DNA of 14,714 nucleotides. Origin: JBMOLK01 sp049325575 (GTDB lineage: Bacteria > Bacillota > Clostridia > Acetivibrionales > Acetivibrionaceae). A program made the position numbers and the translations under genes. Below the pieces are notes generated by a model. The model was not told the origin of the DNA. It was given only the letters and a program-made list of their open reading frames with translations, and did no database searches. Shown here piece by piece: positions 7,416 through 14,545 of this stretch (within the stretch, counting starts at the first letter, position 1; every line of letters begins with the position of its first letter). The DNA lies in NCBI GenBank assembly GCA_049325575.1, contig JBMOLK010000121.1, positions 1 through 14,714 of the forward strand, given 5' to 3'.

Positions 7416-9038
7416 TCAAGGCTCTATACCCCACTTTAAGGAATCTGAAACATATACTGTAACCTTATTCCAATCAATAAAGTTGTTGGAAACATTATTA
7501 AACGAATAATCATTAGATTGATTATATTGTGACCAGTCTGCTTTTGAATACCGAATATTCATAATAATGCTCTTCCCTGGGTCAAGGATTCCTGCACCGC
7601 TAGTGAACCCCATTTCAAGGTAAGTATCCGCCCCGTTTACCGGATTACTCATTTGTACAAATTCCCCAGTTACATTGGAAGCTTTTACATGTGACCAATC
7701 ACAATAGAACTGTTGATCCTTATATCCATCAATAGTGTAATAGTACCTTATTTTTACATCTGTTAGATTTATTGGAGTTTTTCCGGTGTTAAAGAGCTTA
7801 ACCCTTAAATAAGTTGAATTTGTTTTAGGTACTGCATTATCATTATAAAATTGAACCTTAACACCTTGCTGTTCTTCGTAGCTTGATGACGGAGTGGGAA
7901 TTGGCGCTGCAGATGTAAGTGTTGGCACAATCGGTGTTAGCGTAGGTGTTGGTTTTGGCTTTGGTGTAAATGTAGGTGTAGTCGTTGGTGTAGTCGTTGG
8001 TGTAGTCGTTGGCGGAGTCGAAATCCATGTATGTGTTGGTATTAAAGGCGTTGGTGTAGTCTTGGACAAAACAGGTGTCACCGTATAATCAGGTCCGGTA
8101 TCTGTTCTTGCAGTACTTTCAGGCAAATGTGAAGATGGAGTTACTATCGATACAGGTGTAGTCAAAGGTGAAATTAACTGTGAAGGGGTTATAGCCGGTG
8201 TCATTTCCGGACTATTAGTAACAAAAACTGAATCCTTTGAATTTTCTTCATGATTGATTCCGCTATTATAATCCCTGGACCCTGATATGTTTATATTGTT
8301 TTCTTCAAGCAGACTATAGAGCTTGGCATCCTTAAGTTCTTCGATGGATATGTTATTTCCCTCTGCCCTTACTTTCTCATAAACCAAATATTTGCCCATT
8401 GATACTTTATTCTCTAGAGCCTTTTTCCTTAAATCCGCAGATACTTCTACAAACTGTATATCAATATCTATATTAAGCTTCATGACATTTTCCTTAAAGC
8501 CACCTATCAATTTATCCTGCAGGCTTATGCTGTTTTCTTCTCTTTCATTGCTGTTTAAAGCAGCAGATATTAGAACCAGGTTTTTGTTATCTGCCTTGTC
8601 AATAAACCTTAGCTCCTGTGACTTATTAATTAAATCCAACAACACATCCTGTAAGGATAAACCTTTGCATCTAAGATCTTCAAGAAGCTTTTTTGCGTCA
8701 TAATTAAGAGGTACTGCATCCTGTATGATACCGTCTTCATTAACACTAAACTCTATACTGGGGTTTATATCAACACTTATAAAAGCATACACTTCCCTAG
8801 TATAAAAATTACCGAAATATGAAATCACAAATATGAATATAGCGGCAATACCGGCTATAACAGGATATAAATATCTAACTGTATTTTTTCTTTGCTCAAT
8901 TAAATCAGTATGACTGTAAAGAACTTTTTGTCCTAAAAACATTCCGTCTCTACTCTTTATCGTTTCAAATGACCCGTCTTCAGAAACAATTATTGATTTT
9001 TTACCCTTTATCTTAACTATTATACCTATGCTATCCAT
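7416..9038 (-). CDS. rsgI: RsgI-type transmembrane anti-sigma-I factor with C-terminal CBM3
   Basis: The protein is 540 residues. AAAGGAGGTGGG precedes the ATG at 9038; the longer frame to 9089 has no such site, so this start is preferred. The cytoplasmic RsgI N-domain (about 1-52, MDSIGIIVKIKGKK) should hold SigI. A single transmembrane helix lies at about 56-75. The juxtamembrane segment VDINPSIEF has the Asn92-Pro93 bond that matches the autoproteolytic site described for RsgI proteins. A conserved extracellular domain extends to about residue 255, followed by a Pro/Thr linker (about 265-388). A family 3 carbohydrate-binding module spans about 391-540 and ends DSLKWGIEP, like CipA-type CBM3 ends. 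The gene overlaps the sigI stop by 8 bases. Known role of the family: binding of outside polysaccharide triggers loss of the anti-sigma factor and release of SigI. A cellulose ligand is inferred from the CBM3. Confidence 0.93.
   Translation of the reverse strand: MDSIGIIVKIKGKKSIIVSEDGSFETIKSRDGMFLGQKVLYSHTDLIEQRKNTVRYLYPVIAGIAAIFIFVISYFGNFYTREVYAFISVDINPSIEFSVNEDGIIQDAVPLNYDAKKLLEDLRCKGLSLQDVLLDLINKSQELRFIDKADNKNLVLISAALNSNEREENSISLQDKLIGGFKENVMKLNIDIDIQFVEVSADLRKKALENKVSMGKYLVYEKVRAEGNNISIEELKDAKLYSLLEENNINISGSRDYNSGINHEENSKDSVFVTNSPEMTPAITPSQLISPLTTPVSIVTPSSHLPESTARTDTGPDYTVTPVLSKTTPTPLIPTHTWISTPPTTTPTTTPTTTPTFTPKPKPTPTLTPIVPTLTSAAPIPTPSSSYEEQQGVKVQFYNDNAVPKTNSTYLRVKLFNTGKTPINLTDVKIRYYYTIDGYKDQQFYCDWSHVKASNVTGEFVQMSNPVNGADTYLEMGFTSGAGILDPGKSIIMNIRYSKADWSQYNQSNDYSFNNVSNNFIDWNKVTVYVSDSLKWGIEP
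7975..8010 (-). repeat. Three perfect 12-bp tandem repeats in the RsgI linker
   Basis: GGTGTAGTCGTT (plus-strand reading) is repeated three times without change, followed by a degenerate fourth copy. It encodes Thr-Thr-Pro-Thr type units of the stalk that carries the CBM3. Perfect copies suggest recent slippage, so linker length may vary among strains. Confidence 0.85.
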
Positions 9039-9786
9039 TATCCCACCTCCTTTCTTCGTTTCTTTTGAAGAACTGCTTGATCTCATCAAGGCTGCTTCTT
9101 AAAACCAAGCACACAGCAATTATGTACTTTCTGTTTCTCTCAACGGTCTTTCTATGTACGCTGATTAAATTCATTAAATCTGAAAGCGGAATGCGTCTTT
9201 TACTAATCATTTTGTCGTACAAATCCTTATTTTCAGCCAACACTTTTGCTATATCTATATAAAGCTCCCTTGAATCCTTGTGTTTAGGTGAACTTAGCGC
9301 CAAATCCTCCAGCGTAATTCCAAACTCTTTGAGCTGTTTTTGCAGCAGCTTGATTTCTTCCCTCACTTCGATATTTTCGTATTGGTAATGAGTATCAGAC
9401 ACCAGATACTTTTCTTCAAAATCACTTTTCTCTTCAAAATATGAGAACGGAATAACTTTACTGTCTCTTTTACTCTTCCTGATATAATCAATTAGTCTAT
9501 GATTAATGACCATATTACAGTAATTCATAAAATTTACATTCTTTTCCGGTTTAAAACCATCAATAGCTTCATTAAAAGCCATAAGTCCAATACTATACTC
9601 CTCACTGTCTTCTGAATCAATATACCTACCAAGAGTGCTGGATATAATCTTTATCAAATAAGGTTTATACTGCTCAATAAACTCTTCTTTAAGTTCATTT
9701 TCCCCATTCTTGATCCTCATAACAATATGATTTATAGAATGGCCTGGAGGTTTGTTTTTATCATTTGTCAGGTTGGTTCTAAACAA
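9031..9786 (-). CDS. sigI: RNA polymerase sigma factor SigI
   Basis: The protein is 251 residues from a TTG at 9786. AGGGGTGA lies 5 bases before this TTG, whereas the upstream in-frame GTG (9795) sits inside that ribosome binding site and is unlikely. The length equals that I recall for Bacillus subtilis SigI. Region 2 lies at about residues 18-104 with EEFIEQYKPYL, SIGLMAFNEAIDGF and HRLIDYIRK, typical of SigI. A C-terminal DNA-binding domain (about 140-240) has a helix-turn-helix near RIPLSDLMNLISVHRKTVERNRK. Its stop codon lies inside the rsgI start region, so sigma and anti-sigma are translationally coupled. It should direct RNA polymerase to cellulosomal and related promoters once RsgI releases it. 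The roughly 240-base gap upstream shows no promoter I can trust. Confidence 0.95.
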   Translation of the reverse strand: MFRTNLTNDKNKPPGHSINHIVMRIKNGENELKEEFIEQYKPYLIKIISSTLGRYIDSEDSEEYSIGLMAFNEAIDGFKPEKNVNFMNYCNMVINHRLIDYIRKSKRDSKVIPFSYFEEKSDFEEKYLVSDTHYQYENIEVREEIKLLQKQLKEFGITLEDLALSSPKHKDSRELYIDIAKVLAENKDLYDKMISKRRIPLSDLMNLISVHRKTVERNRKYIIAVCLVLRSSLDEIKQFFKRNEERRWDNG

Positions 9787-10027
9787 ATAGCTCACCCCTA
9801 TTATATAATACGATTTAAATATGAATTTTCAGTGGTACGAGTAAGCCACATTTTTTTTTGCGTAGGGTCTCCTTTAAATTAAATTACGTCAATTTCATCG
9901 GAAAAGAAAACTAAATACTTTAATAAACCTTACTCATCAATTCATATTTTAATATTCTCTATTGTAGCAGATATAAGATTATAAGTTAATATTAAAAAGT
10001 TATAAATGGAAATAAAAGAACTGCCCT

Positions 10028-10462
10028 TCAATCCATATATCTGGAATTCTCGACATGTTGGAACTTCTCAACTTCAGACTCTCCGTTTGATTTAATTCTA
10101 ATTGTCATATAGTCTTTCCCAAACTGTATATGAGGGCCTGCATATGGAACTACCTGAAGTTTTACAATAAAGCCCGGAGCAGGGTTTCCATCAAGCCTTT
10201 CAACACTTAGAACCTCTATTTGCCGAAGATCATAAGGCAAGGCATCTTTGTAATATTCATTTATTGCCTTTTGAATACAAGGGTGAAGCAGTGTAATAAA
10301 AATATCTTGATAGAGTGTCTCTGTAGATCCCTCTGGCGTCTTATAGCCGGACGGTACAGGCCGATTTACATCCCGGCCAATTCTGGTAAAATTATAAAAT
10401 TTAAAAACACCTATACTTATCAAAACCGCAAATAAGCAAAAAATTATTAAAATCTTTTTCAA
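10028..10462 (-). CDS. DUF3888-domain membrane-anchored protein of unknown function
   Basis: The protein is 144 residues from a TTG at 10462. GGAGGA at 10467-10472 is 5 bases upstream, so the longer frame starting at the TTG at 10489 is not preferred. Residues 3-20 form one hydrophobic helix (signal anchor or signal peptide). The rest is an outside domain beginning LYQDIFITLLHPCIQKAINEYY (about 50-71), the hallmark of DUF3888, followed by a mixed beta region to about residue 135. Function of the family is unknown. It lies 98 bases after the RecQ-tail-like gene on the same strand with no terminator between them, so the two may share a transcript. It ends about 240 bases before the sigI start; any link to SigI is speculative. 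Confidence 0.8.
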   Translation of the reverse strand: MKKILIIFCLFAVLISIGVFKFYNFTRIGRDVNRPVPSGYKTPEGSTETLYQDIFITLLHPCIQKAINEYYKDALPYDLRQIEVLSVERLDGNPAPGFIVKLQVVPYAGPHIQFGKDYMTIRIKSNGESEVEKFQHVENSRYMD

Positions 10463-10560
10463 AGTATTCCTCCACAATAACTTTTTCAAATAGTTTTTCT
10501 ACTAATATTATTAATACTTGCAGGAAAGTTATTGTAGAATCAGATAATAAAAATGTAAGT

Positions 10561-11763
10561 TCACATAAGCTCTTTGTCCTTCTCTATAGTTAATGCAATA
10601 CTTATTTCTCCATAGTAAAAACCCTCTGGTAATCTCTCTTTTATCTCTCTTAAGTTATTTCTTCCTACCATCTCAGCCACACGGAGTATCGTATGGATTC
10701 TTTCCTTGTCAACTATATCATAGGGATTAATACCATATTCAGGTATAAGTTTTACGAAATGACCAAGTATTGTAGACTTCTTAAGTCCTCTAGCATCTGC
10801 AATTTCGTCAATACTAAGCCCCTCTTTATAGAGGTTATAGGTTTCCTCATATGTATCAGTCTTAACCTCAGTTTGCATAATTCCATCATTTGACATACTT
10901 AACCCTTCACTTCCGAACAGTATACTATTCAAATTTCTTATCAACCAGAATTTTCTTTTATACTTCTTGTGTAAGAACTTGTTGATGACTTGCCTGTATA
11001 CACTTTGCAAATCATCCGGGTTTAGGTCATAGTACTCTAAAACTACTTCTCTTGGCTTGTAAAAAGCATCTTTTATATTATGCTTTAACCTGAAAACCAC
11101 TGCCTGCTTCTCCGGTAAATATCCCAGAAGCTCCCTGACTTCCTTATTAAATCTATCGTATATTTTATTAAAACTCTCCGGTTCATCCCAGCTCCGGGAT
11201 GCATTATAGAGTAAGGAATTTAACAGTTTTATACCTCCAGAAAAAACTTCATTATCAAGTCCTAATTCATCCTGTATTTTTTCAGCATTAAAATTCTCCT
11301 TATCAATTTCTGCTTTCACTCGCGTCAACATCACAAACAAACTGTCCAAAAAGTGTCCAAGACGAACAGCAGACTCTCCAAGCGTAGAAACAAGTGCACC
11401 TGTATTTTCCGACTCAGTCTTTAAACCTTCAAGTTTTGCTTCTTCACTTTTTTCAAGACCCTTAAGAAGCTTTAGTCCCTCGTTACTTATAAAAACCATC
11501 GGATACTTGTAATTACCTATTTGTACATTGTCTATGTATAAAAATGCTTTACCTATAAGCCTCTCAATAAGTTCTTCTATCTTGTTGTCAGGAATATGGC
11601 GGAGTATTCCTACGTGTGACCTAATTTCCTGCCCACCTAAGGATGTGTTTTCAAAGGTCTCCTTACCATTTAAAAATCGGATTAAAGTTTTTCTGCCTCT
11701 TTGCCCGCTTATCATTGAAGCACATTTTAATATAACATACCCTAATAGTTTTTCATTATACAT
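10561..11763 (-). CDS. RQC-like winged-helix and HTH_40 protein (RecQ C-terminus-like, no helicase domain)
   Basis: The protein is 400 residues with ATG at 11763 and a weak AAGGG about 10 bases upstream. Residues about 1-105 resemble the RQC winged helix of RecQ helicases (GQRGRKTLIRFLNG, then YPMVFISNEGLKLLKG). A middle segment has LPEKQAVVFRLKHNI (216-230) and further helices to about 268, reminiscent of sigma factor region 4. Residues about 303-396 match HTH_40, found at the end of RecQ and in Bacillus YpbB: YEETYNLYKEGLSIDEIA, KKSTILGHF and LREIKERLPEGFYYGEI. No Walker motifs or DEAH box occur, so it has no helicase motor. It is probably a DNA-binding accessory or regulator; the target is unknown. 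A promoter lies at 11801-11829. Confidence 0.85.
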   Translation of the reverse strand: MYNEKLLGYVILKCASMISGQRGRKTLIRFLNGKETFENTSLGGQEIRSHVGILRHIPDNKIEELIERLIGKAFLYIDNVQIGNYKYPMVFISNEGLKLLKGLEKSEEAKLEGLKTESENTGALVSTLGESAVRLGHFLDSLFVMLTRVKAEIDKENFNAEKIQDELGLDNEVFSGGIKLLNSLLYNASRSWDEPESFNKIYDRFNKEVRELLGYLPEKQAVVFRLKHNIKDAFYKPREVVLEYYDLNPDDLQSVYRQVINKFLHKKYKRKFWLIRNLNSILFGSEGLSMSNDGIMQTEVKTDTYEETYNLYKEGLSIDEIADARGLKKSTILGHFVKLIPEYGINPYDIVDKERIHTILRVAEMVGRNNLREIKERLPEGFYYGEISIALTIEKDKELM

Positions 11764-11800
11764 AAGCCAATACCCTTACTTATAATTGATTTATAAATAC

Positions 11801-11829
11801 ATTTTATTTTACATTAAGAAAATTTTCAA
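11801..11829 (-). promoter_or_regulatory. Sigma-A-type promoter for the RQC/HTH_40 gene
   Basis: On the minus strand there is TTGAAA (11829-11824), a 17-base spacer and TAAAAT (11806-11801). It lies about 40 bases before the ATG at 11763 and just after the terminator of the upstream ABC operon, so this gene starts its own transcript. Confidence 0.6.
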
Positions 11830-11893
11830 CACAGGGGGAAATAATTACTGTATTAGCAACCTATCACTTCAGTGAACCTCAATAACAAGCAAA

Positions 11894-11922
11894 AAAGCAG
11901 CATGAACTACCAACGCTGCTTT
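11894..11922 (-). terminator. Rho-independent terminator of the amino acid ABC transporter operon
   Basis: AAAGCAGC (11894-11901) and GCTGCTTT (11915-11922) form a perfect 8-bp stem with a 13-base loop. On the minus strand it runs into six T residues, about 36 bases after the ATPase stop. Confidence 0.85.
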
Positions 11923-11957
11923 CTTATATATCATTTATCTTTCACAAAAACAACAAA

Positions 11958-12704
11958 TTATACTTGCCTCACCTTGCTCAAAAAATCACATAGCCTTGGG
12001 TGCTTTGGCTTTTCGAAAAACTCTTTGGGTGGTGACTCCTCAATAATCCGTCCTTCATCCATGAACACTATTCGTGTTCCCACCTCTCTGGCAAAGCCCA
12101 TCTCATGTGTTACTACAACCATTGTCATTCCTTCATTGCCCAATTCTTTCATAACCTCCAGAACTTCTCCTACCATCTCGGGGTCAAGGGCTGAGGTAGG
12201 CTCATCAAAAAGCATCACATCGGGCTCCATGGCAAGTGAACGCACTATAGCTATCCTCTGCTTTTGCCCCCCTGAAAGCTGTGAAGGATATGCACTTGCA
12301 CGTTCTTCCAAATCCACTTTTTTAAGCAGCTCCATAGCCACCTTTTGTGCTTCCTCCCTGGTTATTCCCCTTGCTTTAACAGGGGCAAGAATTATATTAT
12401 CCATAACCGTAAGGTGCGGGAAAAGGTTAAAGTGCTGAAAGACCATCCCCATCTTTTGCCGGTGTTTATTTATATCAACATGTTTATCCGTTATTTTCGT
12501 ACCCTCAAAAACCACATCTCCGCTTGTGGGAGTTTCAAGCAAGTTCAGGCAGCGAAGGAGAGTGCTCTTACCCGAACCGGATGGACCCACTACAACTACC
12601 ACTTCACCTATTCTGATATCTATTGAAATATCTTTTAATACTTGAGCCTTTCCAAAGCTCTTACAAAGATTTTTGACTGAAATTAAAACTTCACCTGTGC
12701 TCAC
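11958..12704 (-). CDS. Polar amino acid ABC transporter ATP-binding protein (GlnQ-like)
   Basis: The protein is 248 residues, starting at a GTG at 12704 with AGGAGG at 12715-12720. It is a complete single ABC domain of the GlnQ/HisP type: Walker A GPSGSGKST (40-48), Q-loop Gln90 (MVFQHFNLFPHLTV), signature LSGGQKQR (143-150), Walker B VMLFDEPTSALD (163-174) with catalytic Glu168, and switch His200. It powers uptake by the permease encoded just upstream. The GTG overlaps the permease end by 14 bases, indicating translational coupling. It is the last gene of the operon; a terminator follows. The exact amino acid (glutamine, arginine, histidine or other) cannot be told from this subunit. Confidence 0.96.
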   Translation of the reverse strand: MSTGEVLISVKNLCKSFGKAQVLKDISIDIRIGEVVVVVGPSGSGKSTLLRCLNLLETPTSGDVVFEGTKITDKHVDINKHRQKMGMVFQHFNLFPHLTVMDNIILAPVKARGITREEAQKVAMELLKKVDLEERASAYPSQLSGGQKQRIAIVRSLAMEPDVMLFDEPTSALDPEMVGEVLEVMKELGNEGMTMVVVTHEMGFAREVGTRIVFMDEGRIIEESPPKEFFEKPKHPRLCDFLSKVRQV

Positions 12705-13398
12705 TTTGTCTTAGCCTCCTTTCCAACCACTTTAGGCCTTTAGTCATAAGCACAACAATAACAAGATACACCAAAGCTACTGCAACTAAAGGCATAAAAG
12801 CATCATAGGTACGGCTTCTGATTATATCCCCGCCTTTTGTCAGATCTTCAATAGCAATATACCCCGCTACAGCAGTTTCCTTTAATAGTGCTATCGACTC
12901 GTTTCCAAGTGCAGGTAATATATTTCTTATTGCTTGTGGAAGTATTATATACCTCATAGTCTGGGTATATGTTAATCCTAACGAGCGTCCGGCTTCCATC
13001 TGACCCTTATCTATAGCCATAATGCCTGCACGAATTATTTCTGCCACATAAGCACCACTGTTTACTCCGAAAGCTATAATTGCAACTAGCAGCTTGGAAA
13101 CATCCACACTAGCAAATATAATAAAATATACAATCATTAGCTGAAGAACTACTGGAGTTCCTCTGATAACAGTTAAATACAAGTCTGCCAGTCTATCTAA
13201 TATACCAAGTCCAATACCTTTTTTCTGTGCTGCCAGTGTTTTTATTATAGCTATAGTAAGGCCTATCAGTACTCCGACAACAAGTGAAAAGACTGTTATT
13301 AGCAGAGTATTCTTTAGCCCATTTAAAATATATAAATATCTGTCATCTTTTATAAAATTAAGATAAAAACTATCATTAAAACTTTGAAAAAAACCCAT
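12691..13398 (-). CDS. Polar amino acid ABC transporter permease (HisM/GlnP family)
   Basis: The protein is 235 residues, ATG at 13398 with AAGGTG about 10 bases upstream. About five transmembrane helices are visible. The family signature TVIRGTPVVLQL lies at 76-87, and the EAA loop (EAGRSLGLTYTQTMRYIILPQA, about 135-156) contacts the ATPase. Only one permease gene is present, so the channel is probably a homodimer. It lies between the substrate-binding lipoprotein gene, from which an intercistronic hairpin separates it, and the overlapping ATPase gene. Confidence 0.96.
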   Translation of the reverse strand: MGFFQSFNDSFYLNFIKDDRYLYILNGLKNTLLITVFSLVVGVLIGLTIAIIKTLAAQKKGIGLGILDRLADLYLTVIRGTPVVLQLMIVYFIIFASVDVSKLLVAIIAFGVNSGAYVAEIIRAGIMAIDKGQMEAGRSLGLTYTQTMRYIILPQAIRNILPALGNESIALLKETAVAGYIAIEDLTKGGDIIRSRTYDAFMPLVAVALVYLVIVVLMTKGLKWLERRLRQSEHR

Positions 13399-13420
13399 GA
13401 CCCCACACCTTCATTTTTAA

Positions 13421-13454
13421 AGGCAGCTCAAATCCACTATGATTTGAGCTGCCT
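13421..13454 (-). terminator. Intercistronic hairpin between lipoprotein and permease genes (partial terminator or mRNA stabiliser)
   Basis: A perfect 14-bp stem, AGGCAGCTCAAATC (13421-13434) with GATTTGAGCTGCCT (13441-13454), closes a 6-base loop. On the minus strand it is followed by TTTAAAAATG, a poor U-tract. This suggests incomplete termination or 3' protection, giving more lipoprotein message than permease and ATPase message, as is common in ABC importer operons. Confidence 0.75.
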
Positions 13455-13473
13455 GATTTTATTAGAGATTTAA

Positions 13474-14241
13474 TTACGCTCCTCCAAGCGCTGCACTATA
13501 TTTATTTATAATGTTTTCAAGTTCTCCACTGTCTTTTAACCTCTTTAAAACAGCATTAATAGTATCTGCCAGTTCCTTGTTGCCCTTTTTAACCGCAATT
13601 GCATAGGTGTCTGTAATCAAAACTTCATTTAGCATTTTAATTCCGGGATTCTTTGATACAAATACTCTGGACGGAAAGTTATCCAATACTATAGCATCGA
13701 GTTTTCCCTGCTTTAAAGCCTCAACCGCATCGGTTGTTTTTGTATACCTTTCCACTGTTGCACCTTTTATATTGGAAGCTTCCTTATCTCCGGTTGTACC
13801 TTGCTGCACACCTATTTTCTTACCCTCAAGATCGGCTTTTGAAGCTATAGTACTGTCTTCTTTTACTATTATCATCTGTGAAGCATTAAAATATGGATCT
13901 GAAAAGTCTACACTTTTCTTTCTGTCCTCATCAATTGAAAGTCCTGCCGCAATGAAGTCAACCTTTCCGTTTGAAACAGCAGCCAGAAGGGACCCAAATT
14001 CCATTTCTTCTATAACAAGCTCAACTCCAAGCTCCTTAGCTATTTCAGCAGCTATATCAGCATCAATACCAACTATCTTATTGTTTTCTCTGAATTCAAA
14101 AGGCTCAAATGTTGCTTCAGTAGCCATAATTATCTTTCCTTTTTTCTTGATGCCTTCAACTGAGTTTTTGTTTGAAGAACAAGCTGCCAATGAAACTAAT
14201 ACTGCAATACACAGAACTAAAGATACAACTTTTTTAAACAT
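13474..14241 (-). CDS. Amino acid ABC transporter substrate-binding lipoprotein
   Basis: The protein is 255 residues from the ATG at 14241. GGAGG is 9 bases upstream of it; the in-frame ATG at 14247 is only 3 bases from that site and is less likely. A lipoprotein signal peptide ends in SLAAC with lipidated Cys21. The mature part is a complete family 3 solute-binding domain: opening TEATFEPFEF, then GIDADIAAEIAKELG, the family motif VDFIAAGLSI and FSDPYF, the hinge GKKIGVQQGTTG, and closing ELENIINKY. It would capture a polar amino acid outside the membrane and hand it to the permease. It is the first gene of the operon. Its promoter is at 14291-14319. Confidence 0.95.
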   Translation of the reverse strand: MFKKVVSLVLCIAVLVSLAACSSNKNSVEGIKKKGKIIMATEATFEPFEFRENNKIVGIDADIAAEIAKELGVELVIEEMEFGSLLAAVSNGKVDFIAAGLSIDEDRKKSVDFSDPYFNASQMIIVKEDSTIASKADLEGKKIGVQQGTTGDKEASNIKGATVERYTKTTDAVEALKQGKLDAIVLDNFPSRVFVSKNPGIKMLNEVLITDTYAIAVKKGNKELADTINAVLKRLKDSGELENIINKYSAALGGA

Positions 14242-14290
14242 CCACATTAACCTCCATGCTATTCATTATATTTCTAAGTTTACATAAGTC

Positions 14291-14319
14291 ATTATAAATT
14301 ATAAACTACTATATAGCAA
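14291..14319 (-). promoter_or_regulatory. Sigma-A-type promoter for the amino acid ABC operon
   Basis: On the minus strand there is TTGCTA (14319-14314), a 17-base spacer and a perfect TATAAT (14296-14291), giving a leader of about 45 bases before the lipoprotein start. Confidence 0.65.
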
Positions 14320-14320
14320 G

Positions 14321-14337
14321 CAGAAGTTTTCCTTCTG
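14321..14337. promoter_or_regulatory. Inverted repeat just upstream of the ABC operon promoter
   Basis: CAGAAG (14321-14326) and CTTCTG (14332-14337) form a perfect 6-bp dyad with a 5-base centre, two bases upstream of the -35 element. Position suits a regulator site, but no matching regulator family was recognised. Confidence 0.35.
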
Positions 14338-14545
14338 TGCATTTCTTTGTAAGAGTATCTATAACCGGTTTAGAATAATGTTTTTTTCATAAAGCATCCT
14401 AATTAAACATATTCTTTAAACTTACATAATATTACATGTATCTATAAATACTTGATATCACCGTAACTTTTACAAATAAACATATTAATCCTTTATTGTA
14501 ATATACTGTTTTGTATCAAAAACAAATTTCTGATCATAATAATGA

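Larger units (their letters stand above)
14242..14545. other. Divergent intergenic region upstream of the ABC importer
   Basis: About 300 AT-rich bases contain the importer promoter (14291-14319), a small inverted repeat just upstream of it (14321-14337) and a weak plus-strand promoter candidate, TTGTAT (14511) with an 18-base spacer to CATAAT (14535). The rest shows nothing recognisable; no T-box or riboswitch signature was seen. Confidence 0.5.

Noticed and set aside
7894..8088. Plus-strand Gly/Val-rich frame opposite the RsgI linker
   Set aside because: It is the reverse reading of the repetitive Thr-Pro codons, not a gene.
9796..9900. Possible SigI-type autoregulatory promoter before sigI (ACCCT and CGTA-like words on the minus strand)
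   Set aside because: The spacing between the candidate -35 and -10 words (about 21-25 bases) does not fit a normal promoter, and I do not trust my memory of the consensus enough to call it.
9814..9952. Near-perfect 14-base inverted repeat (TTTAAATATGAATT and AATTCATATTTTAA) upstream of sigI
   Set aside because: The arms are very AT-rich and about 110 bases apart, so chance is a sufficient explanation.
11872..12438. Plus-strand open frame of 188 codons opposite the ATPase gene
   Set aside because: It is the antisense shadow of a complete ABC ATPase and is Ser-rich in the way typical of such shadows.
13607..14287. Long plus-strand open frame of 226 codons opposite the lipoprotein gene
   Set aside because: It is the antisense shadow of a clear solute-binding protein with lipobox and family motifs; it lacks a ribosome binding site and a recognisable domain.
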